64,000 bases of DNA from Herbaspirillum seropedicae (GCF_001040945.1 NZ_CP011930.1:1961704-2025703); one strand, 5' to 3'; counted from the first letter of the stretch, positions 35,939-48,059 are shown. The notes: generated by a model from the letters alone, not told the origin. A program made the numbers and translations.

Positions 35939-36023
35939 GCCGACGTGGTGAAATTGGTAGACACGCTATCTTGAGGGGGTAGTGGCGAAAGCTGTACGAG
36001 TTCGAGTCTCGTCGTCGGCACCA
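35939..36023 (+). tRNA. tRNA-Leu (anticodon GAG)
   Basis: An 85-nt class II tRNA with encoded CCA. The acceptor stem pairs GCCGACG with CGTCGGC, and the anticodon stem CTATC/GGTAG holds the loop TTGAGGG (anticodon GAG, reading CUC and CUU). A long variable arm and a T-loop TTCGAGT are present. Confidence 0.96.
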
Positions 36024-36036
36024 TAGAAATGAAATG

Positions 36037-36075
36037 AAAAGCCAGCGAAGGTCTTCGTGCCTGAGCTGGCTTTTT
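36037..36075 (+). terminator. Rho-independent terminator after tRNA-Leu
   Basis: Stem AAAAGCCAGC with GCTGGCTTTTT across an 18-base loop. It separates the tRNA unit from nuo transcription. Confidence 0.85.
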
Positions 36076-36092
36076 GTCGAGGAAGTTTCTGA

Positions 36093-36122
36093 TTGATATT
36101 GAGAATCATTCCCATCGATAAA
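36093..36122 (+). promoter_or_regulatory. Candidate nuo promoter with an overlapping Fur box
   Basis: TTGATA (36093-36098) and GATAAA (36117-36122), 18-bp spacer, start expected ~14-20 bp before nuoA. GATATTGAGAATCATTCCC at 36095-36113 matches the classical 19-bp Fur box at 15 of 19 positions and covers the -35 and spacer. Confidence 0.55.
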
Positions 36123-36142
36123 CCAACGCATAGCGGCCAATC

Positions 36143-36502
36143 GTGAACCTCGAAAATTACTTCCCAGTCCTCCTGTTTATTCTTGTTGGCATCGGCGTCG
36201 GTGTCGCTCCCCAGCTCCTCGGTCGTCTTCTTGGTCCGCACAAGCCGGACGCTCAAAAAACTTCTCCTTACGAATGCGGTTTTGAAGCATTCGAAGATGC
36301 GCGCATGAAGTTCGATGTGCGCTACTACCTGATCGCCATCCTGTTCATCCTGTTTGATCTGGAAACCGCCTTCTTCTTCCCTTGGGGCGTGTCCATGCGT
36401 GAGCTGGGCTGGCAAGGTTTCGTCACGATGATGGTCTTCATCGCTGAATTTGTTGTCGGATTTTGGTACATCTGGAAAAAGGGTGCCCTGGATTGGGAGT
36501 AA
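36143..36502 (+). CDS. nuoA: NADH-quinone oxidoreductase subunit A
   Basis: A 119-residue membrane subunit of complex I with three spans. The conserved loop [40 protein letters not shown] is intact, including the cysteine used in active/deactive studies. It begins with GTG, shortly after a candidate promoter and Fur box. First of the fourteen nuo genes; nuoB follows 3 bp later. Confidence 0.97.
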   Translation: MNLENYFPVLLFILVGIGVGVAPQLLGRLLGPHKPDAQKTSPYECGFEAFEDARMKFDVRYYLIAILFILFDLETAFFFPWGVSMRELGWQGFVTMMVFIAEFVVGFWYIWKKGALDWE

Positions 36503-36505
36503 GCC

Positions 36506-36982
36506 ATGTCTATTGAAGGCGTATTGAATGAGGGGTTTGTTACCACCTCGCTGGATAAGGTAATCAACTGGACCCGTACCGGATCCCTGTGGCCCATGAC
36601 CTTCGGTCTGGCCTGCTGCGCAGTTGAGATGATGCACGTCGGTGCTTCGCGTTACGACCTGGACCGCTTCGGTGCGGTGTTCCGTCCGTCGCCGCGCCAG
36701 TCCGACCTGATGATCGTAGCCGGCACCCTGTGCAACAAGATGGCGCCGGCGCTGCGCAAGGTCTATGACCAGATGCCGGAACCGCGCTGGGTCATCTCCA
36801 TGGGCTCCTGTGCCAATGGTGGTGGCTACTATCACTATTCCTACTCGGTGGTGCGGGGTTGCGATCGCATCGTGCCGGTGGACGTGTATGTCCCGGGTTG
36901 CCCGCCGACGGCTGAGGCGCTGCTGTATGGCGTGATCCAGCTGCAGAACAAGATCAAGCGCACCAACACCATCGCGCGCTAA
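36506..36982 (+). CDS. nuoB: NADH-quinone oxidoreductase subunit B
   Basis: A 158-residue hydrophilic subunit holding cluster N2, the last iron-sulfur centre before quinone. Tandem cysteines in [13 protein letters not shown], then [37 protein letters not shown] supply the four ligands. It contacts NuoD at the quinone site. Tightly spaced between nuoA and nuoC. Confidence 0.98.
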   Translation: MSIEGVLNEGFVTTSLDKVINWTRTGSLWPMTFGLACCAVEMMHVGASRYDLDRFGAVFRPSPRQSDLMIVAGTLCNKMAPALRKVYDQMPEPRWVISMGSCANGGGYYHYSYSVVRGCDRIVPVDVYVPGCPPTAEALLYGVIQLQNKIKRTNTIAR

Positions 36983-36991
36983 GAGGGCAGT

Positions 36992-37587
36992 ATGACGACA
37001 AAATTGGAAACTCTCGAAGCCGCCCTGCGTAATGCGCTTGGAGGGTATCTTCAGAATCTGACCGTGGCCCTCGGTGAAGTCACCGTGGTGGTCAAGGCCG
37101 CTGACTACCTGTCGGCCATGCGCGTGCTGCGCGACCATGCCGACACCCGTTTCGAACAACTGATCGACCTGTGCGGCGTGGACTACTCCACCTACGGCGA
37201 TGGCGCCTGGGAAGGTCCGCGCTTTGCCGTGGTGTCGCACCTGATGTCGATCGCGCACAACTGGCGTGTGCGTGTGCGCGTGTTTGCCCCGGATGACGAC
37301 CTGCCCATCGTGGCCTCGGTCGATCCGATTTGGAACTCGGCTGGCTGGTACGAACGTGAAGCCTTCGATTTCTACGGCATCCTCTTCGACGGTCACCCCG
37401 ACCTGCGCCGCATCCTGACCGACTATGGCTTCATCGGCCACCCGTTCCGCAAGGACTTCCCGGTGTCCGGCTATGTCGAGATGCGTTACGACGCCGAACA
37501 GAAACGCGTCATCTATCAACCCGTAACGATCGAGCCGCGCGAAATCACCCCGCGCATCATTCGTGAAGAAAACTACGGGATCAAATA

Positions 37588-37588
<1 letters not shown>
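36992..37588 (+). CDS. nuoC: NADH-quinone oxidoreductase subunit C
   Basis: A 198-residue peripheral-arm subunit (30-kDa family). [48 protein letters not shown] is the signature. It is not fused to NuoD, unlike in E. coli. Its stop overlaps the nuoD ATG by one base (TAATG). Confidence 0.97.
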
Positions 37589-38841
<1,253 letters not shown>

Positions 38842-38868
38842 GTCGAAGAGCAAGAGTAAGAGTCAAGG

Positions 38869-38889
38869 CGGGCTTCGATGAGAAGCCCG
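38869..38889 (+). other. Stem-loop in the nuoD-nuoE spacer
   Basis: Perfect 8-bp stem CGGGCTTC / GAAGCCCG with a 5-base loop and no T-run. It may stabilise or process the long nuo transcript. Confidence 0.5.
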
Positions 38890-38936
38890 TCAGGTTTGGG
38901 GAATATCCAATAACCGCGCAGTACTGATGCGCATGG

Positions 38937-39428
38937 ATGGCCAACGATATGCTGTTAAGTCAAGAAGCCCTTAAGAAAATCGATCGCGAACTCGCGAAAT
39001 ACCCGGCGGACCAGCGCCAGTCTGCGGTCATGTCCGCACTGCGCATCGCCCAGGTGGAACATGGCTGGCTGCCGGCCGAGCTGCAGCAGGAGATTGCCGA
39101 CTACATCGGCATGCCCGCCGTGGCCGTGCAGGAAGTGGCGACCTTCTACAACATGTTCAACACCAGCCCGGTGGGCAAGCACAAGATCACTGTGTGCACC
39201 AACCTGCCGTGCCTGCTGTCGGGCGGCGAACGCGCCGCACACCACCTGAAGCAAAAGCTGGGCATCGATTATCGCGAAACCACGGCCGACGGCCAGTTCA
39301 CGCTGATGGAAGGCGAATGCATGGGCGCTTGCGGCGACGCACCGGTCATGCTGGTCAACAACCATCAAATGTGCAGCTGGATGTCCAACGAGAAGATCGA
39401 CGCGCTGCTGGAGGAACTGAAGAAATGA
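38937..39428 (+). CDS. nuoE: NADH-quinone oxidoreductase subunit E
   Basis: A 163-residue subunit (24-kDa family) with a thioredoxin-like fold and the [2Fe-2S] cluster N1a. Ligands are two cysteines in [13 protein letters not shown] and two in [12 protein letters not shown]. ATGs at 38937 and 38949 are both possible; no strong ribosome-binding site decides. nuoF overlaps its stop. Confidence 0.96.
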   Translation: MANDMLLSQEALKKIDRELAKYPADQRQSAVMSALRIAQVEHGWLPAELQQEIADYIGMPAVAVQEVATFYNMFNTSPVGKHKITVCTNLPCLLSGGERAAHHLKQKLGIDYRETTADGQFTLMEGECMGACGDAPVMLVNNHQMCSWMSNEKIDALLEELKK

Positions 39429-40720
39429 CCTGCCTGCACGACCGCCACATCAAACCGCTGATCCTCGCCGACCTGAATGGCGAGAACTGGCACCTCGAGG
39501 ATTACGTCAAGCGCGGCGGCTACGAGTCGCTCAAGCGCATCCTCAATGAAAAGATCACCCCGGAACAGGTCATCGCCGACCTCAAGGCCTCGGGCCTGCG
39601 TGGCCGCGGCGGTGCGGGTTTCCCGACGGGCTTGAAGTGGAGCTTCATGCCGCGCCAGTTCCCCGGCCAGAAGTACCTCGTCTGCAATACAGATGAAGGC
39701 GAGCCGGGCACCTTCAAGGACCGTGACATCATTCGTTACAATCCGCACGCGCTGATCGAAGGCATGATCATCGGCGGCTACGCGATGGGCATCACTGTCG
39801 GTTACAACTATATCCACGGCGAAATCTTCTCCGCCTACGAGCGTTTCGAAGAAGCGCTGGAAGAGGCGCGCGCCGCCGGCTTCCTGGGTGACAACATCCT
39901 GGGCACCGGCTTCAGCTTCCAGCTGCACGCGCACCACGGTTATGGCGCCTACATCTGCGGCGAAGAAACCGCGCTGCTGGAGTCGCTGGAAGGCAAGAAG
40001 GGCCAGCCGCGCTTCAAGCCGCCGTTCCCGGCCAGCTTCGGCCTGTACGGCAAGCCGACCACCATCAACAACACCGAGACCTTCGCGGCCGTGCCCTTCA
40101 TCTTCAAGGTGGGCCCGCAGGCCTACGCCGAGATGGGCAAGCCCAACAATGGCGGCACCAAGATCTTCTCGATCTCGGGCGACGTCGAGCGTCCGGGCAA
40201 CTACGAGATCCCGCTGGGTACACCGTTCTCCACGCTGCTGGAGCTGGCAGGTGGCATGCGCGGCGGCAAGAAGATCAAAGCCGTCATCCCGGGTGGTTCG
40301 TCCGCACCGGTGATCCGTGGCGATGTCATGATGGACACCACCATGGACTACGACGCCATCGCCAAGGCCGGCTCGATGCTGGGTTCGGGTGCGGTGATCG
40401 TGATGGACGAAACCCGTTGCATGGTCAAGTCGCTGCTGCGGCTGTCCTACTTCTACTACGAAGAATCCTGCGGCCAGTGCACGCCGTGCCGCGAAGGCAC
40501 CGGCTGGATGTACCGCATGGTGGAGCGTATCGAGAACGGTCACGGCAAGATGGAAGATCTGGACGTGTTGAACTCGGTGGCTGACAACATCCAGGGCCGC
40601 ACCATCTGTGCGCTGGGTGATGCGGCGGCCATGCCGGTACGTGCGTTCGTGAAGAATTTCCGCGAAGAGTTCGAATACCACATCGAGCACAAACACTGCC
40701 TGGTTCCGGCATACATCTGA
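39425..40720 (+). CDS. nuoF: NADH-quinone oxidoreductase subunit F
   Basis: A 431-residue NADH-binding subunit (51-kDa family) carrying FMN and the [4Fe-4S] cluster N3. [20 protein letters not shown] binds [22 protein letters not shown] is conserved, and [19 protein letters not shown] plus a later cysteine bind the cluster. The ATG at 39425 overlaps the nuoE stop by 4 bases, so the NuoE-NuoF pair is translationally coupled. Confidence 0.97.
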   Translation: MTCLHDRHIKPLILADLNGENWHLEDYVKRGGYESLKRILNEKITPEQVIADLKASGLRGRGGAGFPTGLKWSFMPRQFPGQKYLVCNTDEGEPGTFKDRDIIRYNPHALIEGMIIGGYAMGITVGYNYIHGEIFSAYERFEEALEEARAAGFLGDNILGTGFSFQLHAHHGYGAYICGEETALLESLEGKKGQPRFKPPFPASFGLYGKPTTINNTETFAAVPFIFKVGPQAYAEMGKPNNGGTKIFSISGDVERPGNYEIPLGTPFSTLLELAGGMRGGKKIKAVIPGGSSAPVIRGDVMMDTTMDYDAIAKAGSMLGSGAVIVMDETRCMVKSLLRLSYFYYEESCGQCTPCREGTGWMYRMVERIENGHGKMEDLDVLNSVADNIQGRTICALGDAAAMPVRAFVKNFREEFEYHIEHKHCLVPAYI

Positions 40721-40738
40721 ACAGGGCAGGGGATGCCA

Positions 40739-40763
40739 GGTGGAATGGAATAAGCCTTCCACC
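40739..40763 (+). other. Stem-loop in the nuoF-nuoG spacer
   Basis: Perfect 7-bp stem GGTGGAA / TTCCACC with an 11-base loop, no T-run, 18 bp after the nuoF stop. Confidence 0.45.
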
Positions 40764-40802
40764 GGTATTGTTGGCAAGAATATTTAGCTTGGGCAAACAG
40801 CC

Positions 40803-43121
40803 ATGGTTGAAATCGAAATAGACGGCAAGAAGGTTGAAGTGCAGGAAGGCAGCATGGTCATGGACGCTGCCAACAAACTCGGCACGTACATCCCTCACTT
40901 CTGCTATCACAAGAAACTGTCCATCGCGGCCAACTGCCGCATGTGCCTGGTCGAGGTCGAGAAGGCCCCGAAGCCGCTGCCTGCCTGCGCCACGCCGGTC
41001 AATGCCGGCATGATCGTGCGCACCGCCAGCGACAAGGCCGTCAAGGCCCAGAAGGGCGTGATGGAATTCCTCCTGATCAACCACCCGCTGGATTGCCCCA
41101 TCTGCGACCAGGGCGGTGAGTGCCAGCTGCAGGATCTGGCCGTCGGTTACGGCGGTTCGTCCTCGCGCTACCAGGAAGAAAAGCGTGTCGTGGAGCCCAA
41201 GGACGTCGGTCCGCTGATCTCCATGAAGGAAATGAACCGCTGCATCCACTGCACCCGCTGCGTGCGCTTCGGCCAGGAAGTGGCCGGCGTGATGGAGCTG
41301 GGCATGCTGGGTCGCGGTGAGCATTCCGAGATCACCACCTTCGTCGGCAAGACCGTGGACTCCGAGCTGTCGGGCAACATGATCGACCTGTGCCCGGTCG
41401 GCGCGCTGACCTCCAAGCCGTTCCGCTACAGCGCCCGTACCTGGGAACTGTCGCGCCGCAAGTCGGTGAGCCCGCACGATAGCGTCGGCGCCAACCTGAT
41501 CGTCCAGGTCAAGAATGGCAAGGTCATGCGCGTGTTGCCCTTCGAGAACGAAGAAGTCAACGAGTGCTGGATCTCCGACAAGGACCGTTTCGCCTACGAA
41601 GCGCTGGACAGCGAACAACGTCTGACCAAGCCGATGTTGAAGCAGGACGGCAAGTGGCAGGAAGTGGACTGGCAGACCGCGCTGGAATACGTCGCCCACG
41701 GCCTGCGCAACATTCGCCACGAACATGGTGCTGACGCCATCGCCGCGCTGGGTACCCCGTACTCCACGCTGGAAGAACTGAGCCTGCTGCAGAAGATCGT
41801 GCGCGGCGTCGGTTCGGAGAACATCGATTTCCGCCTGCGTCAATCGGACTTCGGCCTGGATGGCCAGATCAAGCCGTGGCTGGGCATGTCCATCGTCGAG
41901 TTCTCGCAGCTGAACCGCGTCTTCGTGATCGGTTCCTTCCTGCGCAAGGACCACCCGCTGCTGTCGGCCCGCCTGCGCCAGTCCGCCAAGAGCGGCGCCA
42001 AGGTCAGCGTGCTGCATGCCACCGACGATGATCTGCTGATGCCGGTGGCCAACAAGATCATCGCCGCGCCCTCGGCATGGCTCTCCGCCCTGGCCGAAGT
42101 GGCCGTGGCCGTGGCCGAAGCCAAGGGCGTGGCCGCACCGTCCGCCTACGCTGGCGTGACGGCCTCGGACGCCGCCAAGGCCACCGCGGCCAGCCTGCTG
42201 TCGGGCGACGCCAAGGGCGTGTTCCTGGGCAACGCTGCCGTACAGCACCCGCAAGCGGCGCAACTGCACGCTGCCGCACAATGGATCGCAGAACAGACCG
42301 GCGCCAAGCTGGGCGTGCTGACCGAAGGCGGTAACGCCGTGGGCGGCTACCTGGCCAACGCTGTGCCGGCTGCGGGCAAGGCCGCCGCTGTCTTCGCGCA
42401 GCCGCGCAAGGCTTACCTGCTGCTCAACGCTGAACCGGAACTGGACAGCTACGACCCGCAAGCCGCCAGCGCCGCACTGAAGCAGGCCGATATGGTCGTG
42501 GTGATGTCGGCCTTCAAGCATGGCGCCGACTACGCCGACGTGCTGCTGCCGATCGCTCCCTTCACCGAGACCTCCGGCACCTTCGTCAACACCGAAGGCC
42601 GCGCCCAGAGCTTCAACGGCACCGTCAAGCCGGCCGGCGATGCGCGTCCGGGCTGGAAGGTCCTGCGTGTGCTGGGCAACCTGCTGGAACTGGAAAACTT
42701 CGAGTACGAGACGTCCGAGTCCATCCGTGACGAACTGTTGGGCAAGGAGACCGACCTGTCGGCCCGCCTGAACAACCTCGCCTCCGTGCAGCTGCGGGCC
42801 GTCTCGACCGCTGCCGCTGAAGTGGAGCGTGTGGCCGATGTGCCCATCTACTTCGCCGATCCGATCGCGCGCCGTTCCGCGCCGCTGCTGGAAACCCGTG
42901 ATGGTCAGGCCCCCAGGGCGTGGCTGTCGGCAGCACTGGCGTCCAAACTGGGCGTGGCTGAAGGCGACCAGGTCAAGGTCAAGCAAGGCTCGGGCAGCGC
43001 AGCGCTGACCGCAGCCATCGATAAGAAACTGCCGGAAAACGTGGTTCGCGTCGCTGCTGCGCACGCCTCCACGGCTGCACTGGGCGGCATGTTTGGCGCA
43101 ATCGTCGTGGAGAAAGCGTAA
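40803..43121 (+). CDS. nuoG: NADH-quinone oxidoreductase subunit G
   Basis: A 772-residue subunit (75-kDa family). N-terminal [2Fe-2S] ligands lie in [21 protein letters not shown], then [23 protein letters not shown] and [13 protein letters not shown] with [12 protein letters not shown] bind [4Fe-4S] clusters. The C-terminal two-thirds is molybdopterin-oxidoreductase-like but lacks the CxxCxxxC motif at its start (the region reads [13 protein letters not shown]), so cluster N7 is absent. Length is normal for betaproteobacteria. Confidence 0.97.
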   Translation: MVEIEIDGKKVEVQEGSMVMDAANKLGTYIPHFCYHKKLSIAANCRMCLVEVEKAPKPLPACATPVNAGMIVRTASDKAVKAQKGVMEFLLINHPLDCPICDQGGECQLQDLAVGYGGSSSRYQEEKRVVEPKDVGPLISMKEMNRCIHCTRCVRFGQEVAGVMELGMLGRGEHSEITTFVGKTVDSELSGNMIDLCPVGALTSKPFRYSARTWELSRRKSVSPHDSVGANLIVQVKNGKVMRVLPFENEEVNECWISDKDRFAYEALDSEQRLTKPMLKQDGKWQEVDWQTALEYVAHGLRNIRHEHGADAIAALGTPYSTLEELSLLQKIVRGVGSENIDFRLRQSDFGLDGQIKPWLGMSIVEFSQLNRVFVIGSFLRKDHPLLSARLRQSAKSGAKVSVLHATDDDLLMPVANKIIAAPSAWLSALAEVAVAVAEAKGVAAPSAYAGVTASDAAKATAASLLSGDAKGVFLGNAAVQHPQAAQLHAAAQWIAEQTGAKLGVLTEGGNAVGGYLANAVPAAGKAAAVFAQPRKAYLLLNAEPELDSYDPQAASAALKQADMVVVMSAFKHGADYADVLLPIAPFTETSGTFVNTEGRAQSFNGTVKPAGDARPGWKVLRVLGNLLELENFEYETSESIRDELLGKETDLSARLNNLASVQLRAVSTAAAEVERVADVPIYFADPIARRSAPLLETRDGQAPRAWLSAALASKLGVAEGDQVKVKQGSGSAALTAAIDKKLPENVVRVAAAHASTAALGGMFGAIVVEKA

Positions 43122-43123
43122 AA

Positions 43124-44194
43124 ATGGATCACCTGATCGCCCAAATCAATACGGTAGGCCCGGCCTACCTGGGTCCGACCCTGTTCACCCTGGTGTGGAC
43201 GCTGGTCAAGATCCTGGTGGTGATGGTGCCGCTGCTGGTGTGCGTGGCCTACATGACCTACTGGGAGCGCAAGCTGATCGGCTGGATGCACGTGCGTCTG
43301 GGCCCCAACCGAGTCGGTCCGGCCGGCCTGCTGCAGCCCATCGCTGACGCCGTCAAGCTGATCTTCAAGGAAATCTCGACACCGTCCAAGGCCAACAAGG
43401 CGCTGTTCTACCTGGCTCCGGTGATGACCATCATGCCGGCGCTGGCCGCCTGGGCGGTGGTGCCGTTCTCGCCGGAACACGTGCTGGCCAACGTCAACGC
43501 CGGCCTCTTGTACCTGATGGCCATCACCTCGATGGAAGTCTACGGCATCATCATCGCCGGCTGGGCCTCCAACTCGAAGTACGCCTTCCTGGGTGCGATG
43601 CGCGCCTCGGCACAGATGGTGTCCTACGAAATCTCCATGGGCTTCTGCCTGGTGGTGGTGCTGATGGTCTCGGGCAGCCTGAACATGACCGACATCGTCA
43701 TGGGCCAGACCCAGGGGCACTTCGCCAGCATGGGCCTGAACTTCCTGTCGTGGAACTGGCTGCCGCTGCTGCCGATCTTCGTGATCTACTTCGTCTCCGG
43801 CGTGGCCGAGACCAATCGCCACCCCTTCGACGTGGTGGAAGGTGAATCCGAAATCGTGGCCGGTCACATGATCGAGTACTCGGGCATGTCCTTCGCCATG
43901 TTCTTCCTGGCCGAATACGCCGCGATGATCCTGATCTCGATCCTGACCGCACTGCTGTTCTTCGGCGGCTGGTCGGCTCCGGTGTCGGCGCTGGACTTCA
44001 TCCCGGGCTGGATCTGGCTGGGCTTGAAGACCTTCTTCTTCCTGTCGCTGTATGTGTGGATCCGCGCATCGTTCCCGCGCTACCGCTATGACCAGATCAT
44101 GCGTCTGGGCTGGAAAGTGTTCATTCCGCTGACCCTGGTGTGGCTGGTGGTCGTGGCGATCTGGATTCAGTCGCCGTGGAATATCTGGAAATAA
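43124..44194 (+). CDS. nuoH: NADH-quinone oxidoreductase subunit H
   Basis: A 356-residue membrane subunit with eight or nine spans linking the peripheral and membrane arms. [38 protein letters not shown] and [38 protein letters not shown] give the quinone-channel and proton-channel acidic residues. It starts 2 bp after the nuoG stop. Confidence 0.98.
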   Translation: MDHLIAQINTVGPAYLGPTLFTLVWTLVKILVVMVPLLVCVAYMTYWERKLIGWMHVRLGPNRVGPAGLLQPIADAVKLIFKEISTPSKANKALFYLAPVMTIMPALAAWAVVPFSPEHVLANVNAGLLYLMAITSMEVYGIIIAGWASNSKYAFLGAMRASAQMVSYEISMGFCLVVVLMVSGSLNMTDIVMGQTQGHFASMGLNFLSWNWLPLLPIFVIYFVSGVAETNRHPFDVVEGESEIVAGHMIEYSGMSFAMFFLAEYAAMILISILTALLFFGGWSAPVSALDFIPGWIWLGLKTFFFLSLYVWIRASFPRYRYDQIMRLGWKVFIPLTLVWLVVVAIWIQSPWNIWK

Positions 44195-44215
44195 GTTGGA
44201 AGGCTGAGGCTAAAA

Positions 44216-44704
44216 ATGGAAGCTATTAAGGATTTTTTCGGCAGCCTGATGCTCCGCGAGCTGTTCAAGGGCCTGGCCCTGACGGGTCGCTACCTGTTCA
44301 AGCGCAAGATCACGGTGCAATTCCCCGAGGAAAAAACGCCGATGTCGCCGCGTTTCCGCGGTCTGCATGCGCTGCGTCGTTATCCCAACGGTGAAGAACG
44401 CTGCATCGCCTGCAAGCTGTGCGAAGCGGTCTGCCCGGCCATGGCCATCACCATCGAGTCCGAGCAGCGTGCTGACGGTACCCGTCGCACCAGCCGCTAC
44501 GACATCGACCTGACCAAGTGCATCTTCTGCGGTTTCTGCGAAGAGTCCTGCCCGGTCGACTCGATCGTCGAAACGCACATCCTGGAATACCACGGTGAAA
44601 AGCGGGGCGACCTGTACTACACCAAGGAAATGCTGCTGGCCGTGGGTGATCGTTACGAAAACGAAATCGCCGCTGCCCGCGCTGCTGACGCTGCCTACCG
44701 TTGA
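44216..44704 (+). CDS. nuoI: NADH-quinone oxidoreductase subunit I
   Basis: A 162-residue ferredoxin-like subunit with clusters N6a and N6b. Two CxxCxxCxxxCP motifs are visible: [12 protein letters not shown] and [12 protein letters not shown]. The N-terminal amphipathic helix ([24 protein letters not shown]) lies on the membrane. A 140-bp spacer precedes nuoJ. Confidence 0.98.
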   Translation: MEAIKDFFGSLMLRELFKGLALTGRYLFKRKITVQFPEEKTPMSPRFRGLHALRRYPNGEERCIACKLCEAVCPAMAITIESEQRADGTRRTSRYDIDLTKCIFCGFCEESCPVDSIVETHILEYHGEKRGDLYYTKEMLLAVGDRYENEIAAARAADAAYR

Positions 44705-44844
44705 TGGTGCTGCCAGGCCGCACTGCAGGACAGAGCGGCTGGGCAGGGTAGGGGAAGTCGCAGGACGATGTCGGATGGATTGCGATGGGGTGGCCGGTGC
44801 TTGCCGTCCCCGTGCTGATTGAATGAACCAACTTCTGGTTGATT

Positions 44845-45504
44845 ATGGAATTTAAAACTGTCTTGTTCTACGTGTTCGCGGTGATCCTGGTGATCGCCGC
44901 CGTACGCGTCATCACGGCCCGCAATCCGGTGCATGCGGCGCTCTTCCTGGTGCTGTCCTTCTTCTCGGCAGCCGGTATCTGGATGCTGCTCAAGGCCGAG
45001 TTCCTGGCCATCGTGCTGGTGCTGGTCTATGTCGGTGCGGTGATGGTGCTGTTCCTGTTCGTGGTGATGATGCTCGATATCAACATGGACAAGCTGCGTG
45101 AGGGCTTCTGGGGTTACTTCCCGCTGGCCGCGACCATCGGCGTGATCATCGTGCTGGAAATGGCCGCCGTGCTGCTGCGCAGCTTCTGGACCCCGGAAAC
45201 GCAGGTGCCTGCCGCCTCCGATACGCTGGGCCAGACCAAGCCGCTGGGCAAGCTGATCTTCACCGAATACGTCTACGCCTTCGAAATCGCCGCCGTCATC
45301 CTGCTGGTGGCCATCGTCGCCGCCGTGGCCCTGACACTGCGTAAGCGCAAGGACAGCAAGTACTTCGATCCGGCCAAGGCCGTCAAGGTCAAGGCGTCGG
45401 ACCGTGTGCGCCTGGTCAGCATGAAGGCCGAGTCCACCCGTAACGAGCCGCCCGCCGACGCCGCCGCTGCGGCAGACAAGCCGGCCGCCGGTCAACAATC
45501 TTAA
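44845..45504 (+). CDS. nuoJ: NADH-quinone oxidoreductase subunit J
   Basis: A 219-residue membrane subunit with five spans. RNPVHAALFLVLSFFSAAGIWMLLKAEFLAIVLVLVYVGAVMVLFLFVVMMLDI contains the pi-bulge helix used in coupling. The Ala/Lys-rich C-terminal tail is long. The ATG at 44845 is preferred over a TTG at 44839, which has no better ribosome-binding site. Confidence 0.96.
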   Translation: MEFKTVLFYVFAVILVIAAVRVITARNPVHAALFLVLSFFSAAGIWMLLKAEFLAIVLVLVYVGAVMVLFLFVVMMLDINMDKLREGFWGYFPLAATIGVIIVLEMAAVLLRSFWTPETQVPAASDTLGQTKPLGKLIFTEYVYAFEIAAVILLVAIVAAVALTLRKRKDSKYFDPAKAVKVKASDRVRLVSMKAESTRNEPPADAAAAADKPAAGQQS

Positions 45505-45522
45505 AAAGGGCGATCAAGAATC

Positions 45523-45831
45523 ATGGCAATCACGCTCTCCCACTATCTGATCATCGGCGCGATCCTGTTCGCGATCTCGATCGTCGGCATTTTCCTGAAC
45601 CGCAAGAACGTCATCGTGCTGTTGATGGCGATCGAACTGATGCTGCTTGCGGTCAACATGAACTTCATTGCTTTCTCGCATTACCTCGGTGACGCGGGCG
45701 GACAGATCTTCGTGTTCTTCATCCTGACCGTGGCTGCGGCTGAATCCGCGATCGGTCTGGCGATTCTGGTGGTGCTGTTCCGTAACCTGGATACCATCAA
45801 CGTGGAAGACCTCGACAGCCTCAAGGGCTGA
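45523..45831 (+). CDS. nuoK: NADH-quinone oxidoreductase subunit K
   Basis: A 102-residue membrane subunit with three spans, related to MrpC. It carries the conserved glutamates in [16 protein letters not shown] and [14 protein letters not shown], used in proton transfer. It follows nuoJ by 18 bp with AAAGGGCGA upstream. Confidence 0.97.
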   Translation: MAITLSHYLIIGAILFAISIVGIFLNRKNVIVLLMAIELMLLAVNMNFIAFSHYLGDAGGQIFVFFILTVAAAESAIGLAILVVLFRNLDTINVEDLDSLKG

Positions 45832-45891
45832 GTCGGCATCCGCAGCGTCCTGTTCTTGCGTTCTGGTTTGGATTTCATTTAAAGATGGGAG

Positions 45892-45922
45892 GCCCCCTTG
45901 CAGCAGATGGTGCAGGCGGGGC
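45892..45922 (+). other. Imperfect stem-loop in the nuoK-nuoL spacer
   Basis: Arms GCCCCCTTGCA and TGCAGGCGGGGC with an 8-base loop and one internal bulge, no T-run, in a 115-bp spacer. Confidence 0.4.
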
Positions 45923-45946
45923 AGCCAATAAGCGATAAGGTTCATC

Positions 45947-48037
45947 ATGGCTGGGCAACTTAACCCACATCTTCTTCTTGCTGTACCCCTGGCGCCGCTG
46001 GCAGGTTCGGCCATCGCCGGTCTGTTGGGTACCAAATTCTTCGGCAACGTCGTTGGCCGCAAGGTGTCGCATACCGCGACCATCCTGGGCGTGCTGATCG
46101 CCGCCATCATCTCCCTCCAGACCCTGCTCGCAGTGCTGGACGGCGCCACCTACAACGGTACGCTGTACAACTGGATGACGGTGGCCGGCCTCAAGCTGGA
46201 GATCGGCTTCATGGTCGATAGCCTGACGGCGATGATGATGTGCGTGGTGACCTTCGTGTCCCTGATGGTCCACATCTACACCATCGGCTACATGGCCGAG
46301 GATGAAGGCTACAACCGCTTCTTCTCCTATATCTCGCTGTTCACCTTCTCCATGCTCATGCTGGTCATGAGCAACAACTTCCTGCAGCTGTTCTTCGGCT
46401 GGGAAGCGGTGGGCCTGGTGTCCTATCTGCTGATCGGTTTCTGGTACACCCGTCCGACCGCCATCAAGGCCAACATGAAGGCCTTCCTGGTCAACCGCGT
46501 GGGTGACTTCGGCTTCATCCTGGGCATCGGCCTGCTGCTGGCCTATGCCGGTTCGATGAACTACACCGAAGTCTTCGACAAACGCGCCGAGCTGGCCCAG
46601 CTGACCCTGCCGGGTACGGACTGGATGCTGCTGACCGTGGCCTGCATCTGCCTGTTCGTGGGTGCGATGGGCAAGTCGGCCCAGTTCCCGCTGCACGTCT
46701 GGCTGCCGGACTCGATGGAAGGCCCGACCCCGATTTCCGCGCTGATCCACGCCGCCACCATGGTGACGGCCGGCATCTTCATGGTCACCCGCATGTCGCC
46801 GTTGTTCGAGCTGTCCGACACCGCGCTGTCCTTCATCCTGGTGATCGGCGCCATCACGGCGCTGTTCATGGGCTTCCTGGGCACCATGCAGAATGACATC
46901 AAGCGCGTGGTGGCCTACTCCACGCTGTCGCAGCTGGGTTACATGACTGTCGCCCTGGGCGCATCGGCCTACTCGGTGGCCGTGTTCCACCTGATGACCC
47001 ACGCCTTCTTCAAGGCGCTGCTGTTCCTGGGCGCCGGTTCGGTCATCATCGGCATGCACCACGATCAGGACATGCGCAACATGGGCGGCCTGCGAAAGTA
47101 CATGCCCATCACCTGGATCACCTCGCTGCTGGGTTCGCTGGCCCTGATCGGTACACCGTTCTTCTCGGGCTTCTACTCCAAGGATTCGATCATCGAAGCC
47201 GCGGCCGAGTCGCACCTGGCAGGTTCGGGCTTTGCCTACTTCGCCGTGCTGGCCAGCGTGTTCGTGACCGCCTTCTACTCCTTCCGCATGTACTTCATGG
47301 TCTTCCATGGCAAGGAGCGTTTCGGTCAGGCCCACGGTCATGACGATCATCATGCGCCGGCTGCGGCCCATGGCGTGCATGACGACCATGCGCACGATGC
47401 CCATGATGACCACGGCCATGATGAACACCATCACGGTCTGGCTCCGGGCCAGAAGCCGCACGAGTCGCCGCTGGTGGTGACCCTGCCGCTGATCCTGCTG
47501 GCCATTCCCTCGGTCATCATCGGTTTCTTCGCGATCTCGCCGATGCTGTATGGCGACTTCTTCAAGGGCGTGATCTTCTTCGGCGAAAACCACAAGGTCA
47601 TGGAAGAACTGGCCCACGAATACCACGGTCCGGTGGCCATGGTGCTGCATGCCTTCACCAGCGCACCGCTGTGGCTGGCCATTGCTGGTGTGGTCGTGGC
47701 GTACTACTGCTACATGATCAACCCGCGCGTGCCGGCCTGGTTCAAGGAAAAGTTCAGCATCATCTACACCATCCTGGACAACAAGTACTACATGGACAAG
47801 TTCAATGAAGTCGTCTTCGCCGGCGGTGCACGCCTGCTGGGCAGCGGACTGTCCACCGTGGGTGACCGTGGCCTGATCGACGGTCTGTTCGTCAACGGCA
47901 GCGCCAAGGTCGTCGGCTGGTTCTCGAAATTCACGCGTCTCTGGCAGTCCGGTTACATCTATCACTATGCGTTCGTGATGATCATCGGGGTGCTGGGTTT
48001 CCTGGTGTGGTTCATGCCGTTCCCGTTCGCCAAATAA
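45947..48037 (+). CDS. nuoL: NADH-quinone oxidoreductase subunit L
   Basis: A 696-residue antiporter-like proton-pumping subunit with about 16 spans and the long lateral helix at the C-terminus. LFFGWEAVGLVSYLLIGFW holds the channel glutamate. GAMGKSAQFPLHVWLPDSMEGPTPISALIHAATMVTAG is the family core with its key lysines and histidines. The loop at residues ~462-497 is strikingly His/Asp-rich (14 His in 34 residues), a likely metal-binding insertion. Spacing to nuoM is 22 bp. Confidence 0.97.
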   Translation: MAGQLNPHLLLAVPLAPLAGSAIAGLLGTKFFGNVVGRKVSHTATILGVLIAAIISLQTLLAVLDGATYNGTLYNWMTVAGLKLEIGFMVDSLTAMMMCVVTFVSLMVHIYTIGYMAEDEGYNRFFSYISLFTFSMLMLVMSNNFLQLFFGWEAVGLVSYLLIGFWYTRPTAIKANMKAFLVNRVGDFGFILGIGLLLAYAGSMNYTEVFDKRAELAQLTLPGTDWMLLTVACICLFVGAMGKSAQFPLHVWLPDSMEGPTPISALIHAATMVTAGIFMVTRMSPLFELSDTALSFILVIGAITALFMGFLGTMQNDIKRVVAYSTLSQLGYMTVALGASAYSVAVFHLMTHAFFKALLFLGAGSVIIGMHHDQDMRNMGGLRKYMPITWITSLLGSLALIGTPFFSGFYSKDSIIEAAAESHLAGSGFAYFAVLASVFVTAFYSFRMYFMVFHGKERFGQAHGHDDHHAPAAAHGVHDDHAHDAHDDHGHDEHHHGLAPGQKPHESPLVVTLPLILLAIPSVIIGFFAISPMLYGDFFKGVIFFGENHKVMEELAHEYHGPVAMVLHAFTSAPLWLAIAGVVVAYYCYMINPRVPAWFKEKFSIIYTILDNKYYMDKFNEVVFAGGARLLGSGLSTVGDRGLIDGLFVNGSAKVVGWFSKFTRLWQSGYIYHYAFVMIIGVLGFLVWFMPFPFAK

Positions 48038-48059
48038 GCTGTCCGAGTAGATAACAACC

